From Acridotheres tristis (lineage: Eukaryota > Chordata > Aves > Passeriformes > Sturnidae), in the NCBI GenBank assembly GCA_037013685.1, contig CM072886.1:90756422-90820421 (forward strand): a stretch of 64,000 nt of DNA, given 5' to 3'. Below, in pieces: positions 62,484-64,000 of the stretch (its first letter is position 1; each line of letters starts with the position of its first letter). The position numbers and the translations under genes were made by a program. Under the pieces are notes generated by a model. The model was given only the letters and a program-made list of their open reading frames with translations. It ran no database searches and had not been told where the DNA came from.

Positions 62484-64000
62484 GTTATTTATTTTTGGCA
62501 TCCCTCTTTTAATGAGAGAAGGATATATGTCCTCTACTACGCAGGTAAGAGGTGAGACTGTGCCGACACACTAAGGCAAAAATTCTCCATTAATCTGAGG
62601 TACCAAACTTAAGGTGTTCCTGGTGTGATTTTTGTCAGAGCATTCTGCATTTCATATAACTTTGCATCCCCAAAGTGAACCACAGTCTCTACAGGCCTTT
62701 GCCACAGTAGACAACATTCAGTACCTCTGCAAGAAAAAAAAAAAAAAAAACTTGACAAAATTACAAAAACACCCCAAAACACCACAAGAACAAAAAATCC
62801 AAACCAAACATTCCCACAAATAGATTTACACAGTCAGAGAATCATTGTAAAAGAAGCATCTTTAGTGATTTGTAGAGCTTCACAAAAGGCAGTTTTCCTC
62901 TACAGCAAAGGAAAATGCAAAATCCAACTCCAGCAATTAATAATCAATTTCTCTAAGAATAAAAACTACTTTTTTCCCTCCAATATAAATCCCCTGCATT
63001 TCTGCATCAAAGAACAAATGGTTATACCAGACAACATCCAGCAAATCATTCCCCTGAAACACTTATCTTGTGCACTGCAGACAACATGTATGTACACAAG
63101 TAGTGCTCACTAACTCATAAACCTCTGAAAGGTTCTCTCCCTTTCAGTATCTCTTCTGTCATGGAAGGTGAAAGTCCCTCACCTGAGAGCTTAGGAGATT
63201 AAAGAGAGAAAAAACACCCAAGTCATCACATTTAGGCATTTTACTGCCAAGTACATCCCTCAGAAACCTCACTGATGAATCAAAGCTTGACATTCTCTTG
63301 GTCCCATCAGTTCAGAACAGTATTTCAGTATTTCCACAATATATTTTCACTATTGATAATAGTTATGATGCCATGTAAGTCAAAAAGTCAATCAAGTGTA
63401 ACCACTTCAGTGAAACCTATCAGCCTTCCCTATAAACATGGCTTTCAAATAAATAGAGACAATCAATCAACATTCACATACTCAATCTATTTCCAGTACA
63501 GAAACTGTAAATCAAGGAACTAGATATAACATGCGTAGATATTAAGCAGAAAATACTTCAAGTTCCTTAAGGAGTGGCTCTCACAGGAGAGTGAGCCGTT
63601 ATCTACAGCCCAGGGATAGCAGCACATACTTTAAGATCATTCAGAAGTGATTAAAAAGTTGTGGTTTTGAAAGACAAAATAGCCCATCTGCATGGAGAAT
63701 GTACCTAATATCTGTGACAACAGCTTTGGCAACAAAACTTTCAAATATGGAACAGCACGAATGCAAGACACCAAATCTCAAATATCTTGTAAAATATTAC
63801 AGCAGCATTGAACTTATTTGTGTTTTTTACTCTGAGAGTTCTCCGGATAGAAATGTACCAAAAGAGCAAGGAAATACAGTTTCATGTCTTTTTGCGTATT
63901 CAAGATAGTATGCAAATGTAGCAGCTCATTACCACAGCTTTCTTCCTATCAGGAGAGGCCAGCAAAACTATTCTTGAGAAAACAGGAAAGCATACTTAAG
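62484..64000. other. Non-coding stretch to window end
   Basis: AT-rich; an A17 run at 62734-62750. Nothing else supported. Confidence 0.4.

Noticed and set aside
1..64000. CRISPR array, bacterial operon, phage or plasmid content
   Set aside because: No regular spaced repeats, no dense ORFs, and clear vertebrate features (CR1, spliced exons).

Overview
This window looks like nuclear DNA from a bird. It is AT-rich and almost entirely non-coding, with no long ORFs and no bacterial-style genes. It carries the 3' end of a CR1 non-LTR retroposon (about 58.1-58.66 kb, minus strand) with the usual CR1 tail, and a remnant that reads like an avian ERVL-class LTR (about 29.98-30.45 kb, plus strand). 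The longest six-frame ORF (174 codons, 52.7-53.2 kb) is in a GC-richer patch and does not look like a gene.

The main content is a series of candidate coding exons on the minus strand from about 13.56 kb down to 0.36 kb. I found them by reading splice signals against open frames by eye. Four are convincing alone: 11.70-11.92 kb, 8.82-9.01 kb, 6.46-6.59 kb and 5.21-5.47 kb. Around them is a chain of shorter exons whose codon phases mostly agree from one to the next. I chose these partly because the phases fit, so the short ones are predictions. The join into the 5.2 kb exon is unsettled, because its best acceptor is out of phase with the 6.5 kb exon. I do not recognise the protein. Its upstream part is beta-strand-like and its middle helical; the 6.5 kb exon resembles the last helices of a death-fold domain, and the 2.2 kb exon has a C-x2-C-x-C-x2-H cluster. 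It could be one gene, or two genes in tandem with the break between 8.8 and 5.5 kb.

Upstream of 13.6 kb evidence is sparse. A second minus-strand gene may end at 26.35 kb (three phase-consistent exons, a stop and an AATAAA). Isolated candidates lie at 17.9-18.1, 21.7, 32.0 and 62.4 kb. The rest reads as long introns or intergenic DNA with simple repeats: (GAAGA)n at 8.2 kb, A25 at 38.1 kb, (TA)13 at 33.05 kb, a 20-bp tandem duplication at 37.56 kb and a 22-bp perfect palindrome at 40.68 kb. I saw no rRNA, tRNA, CRISPR array or prokaryotic element.
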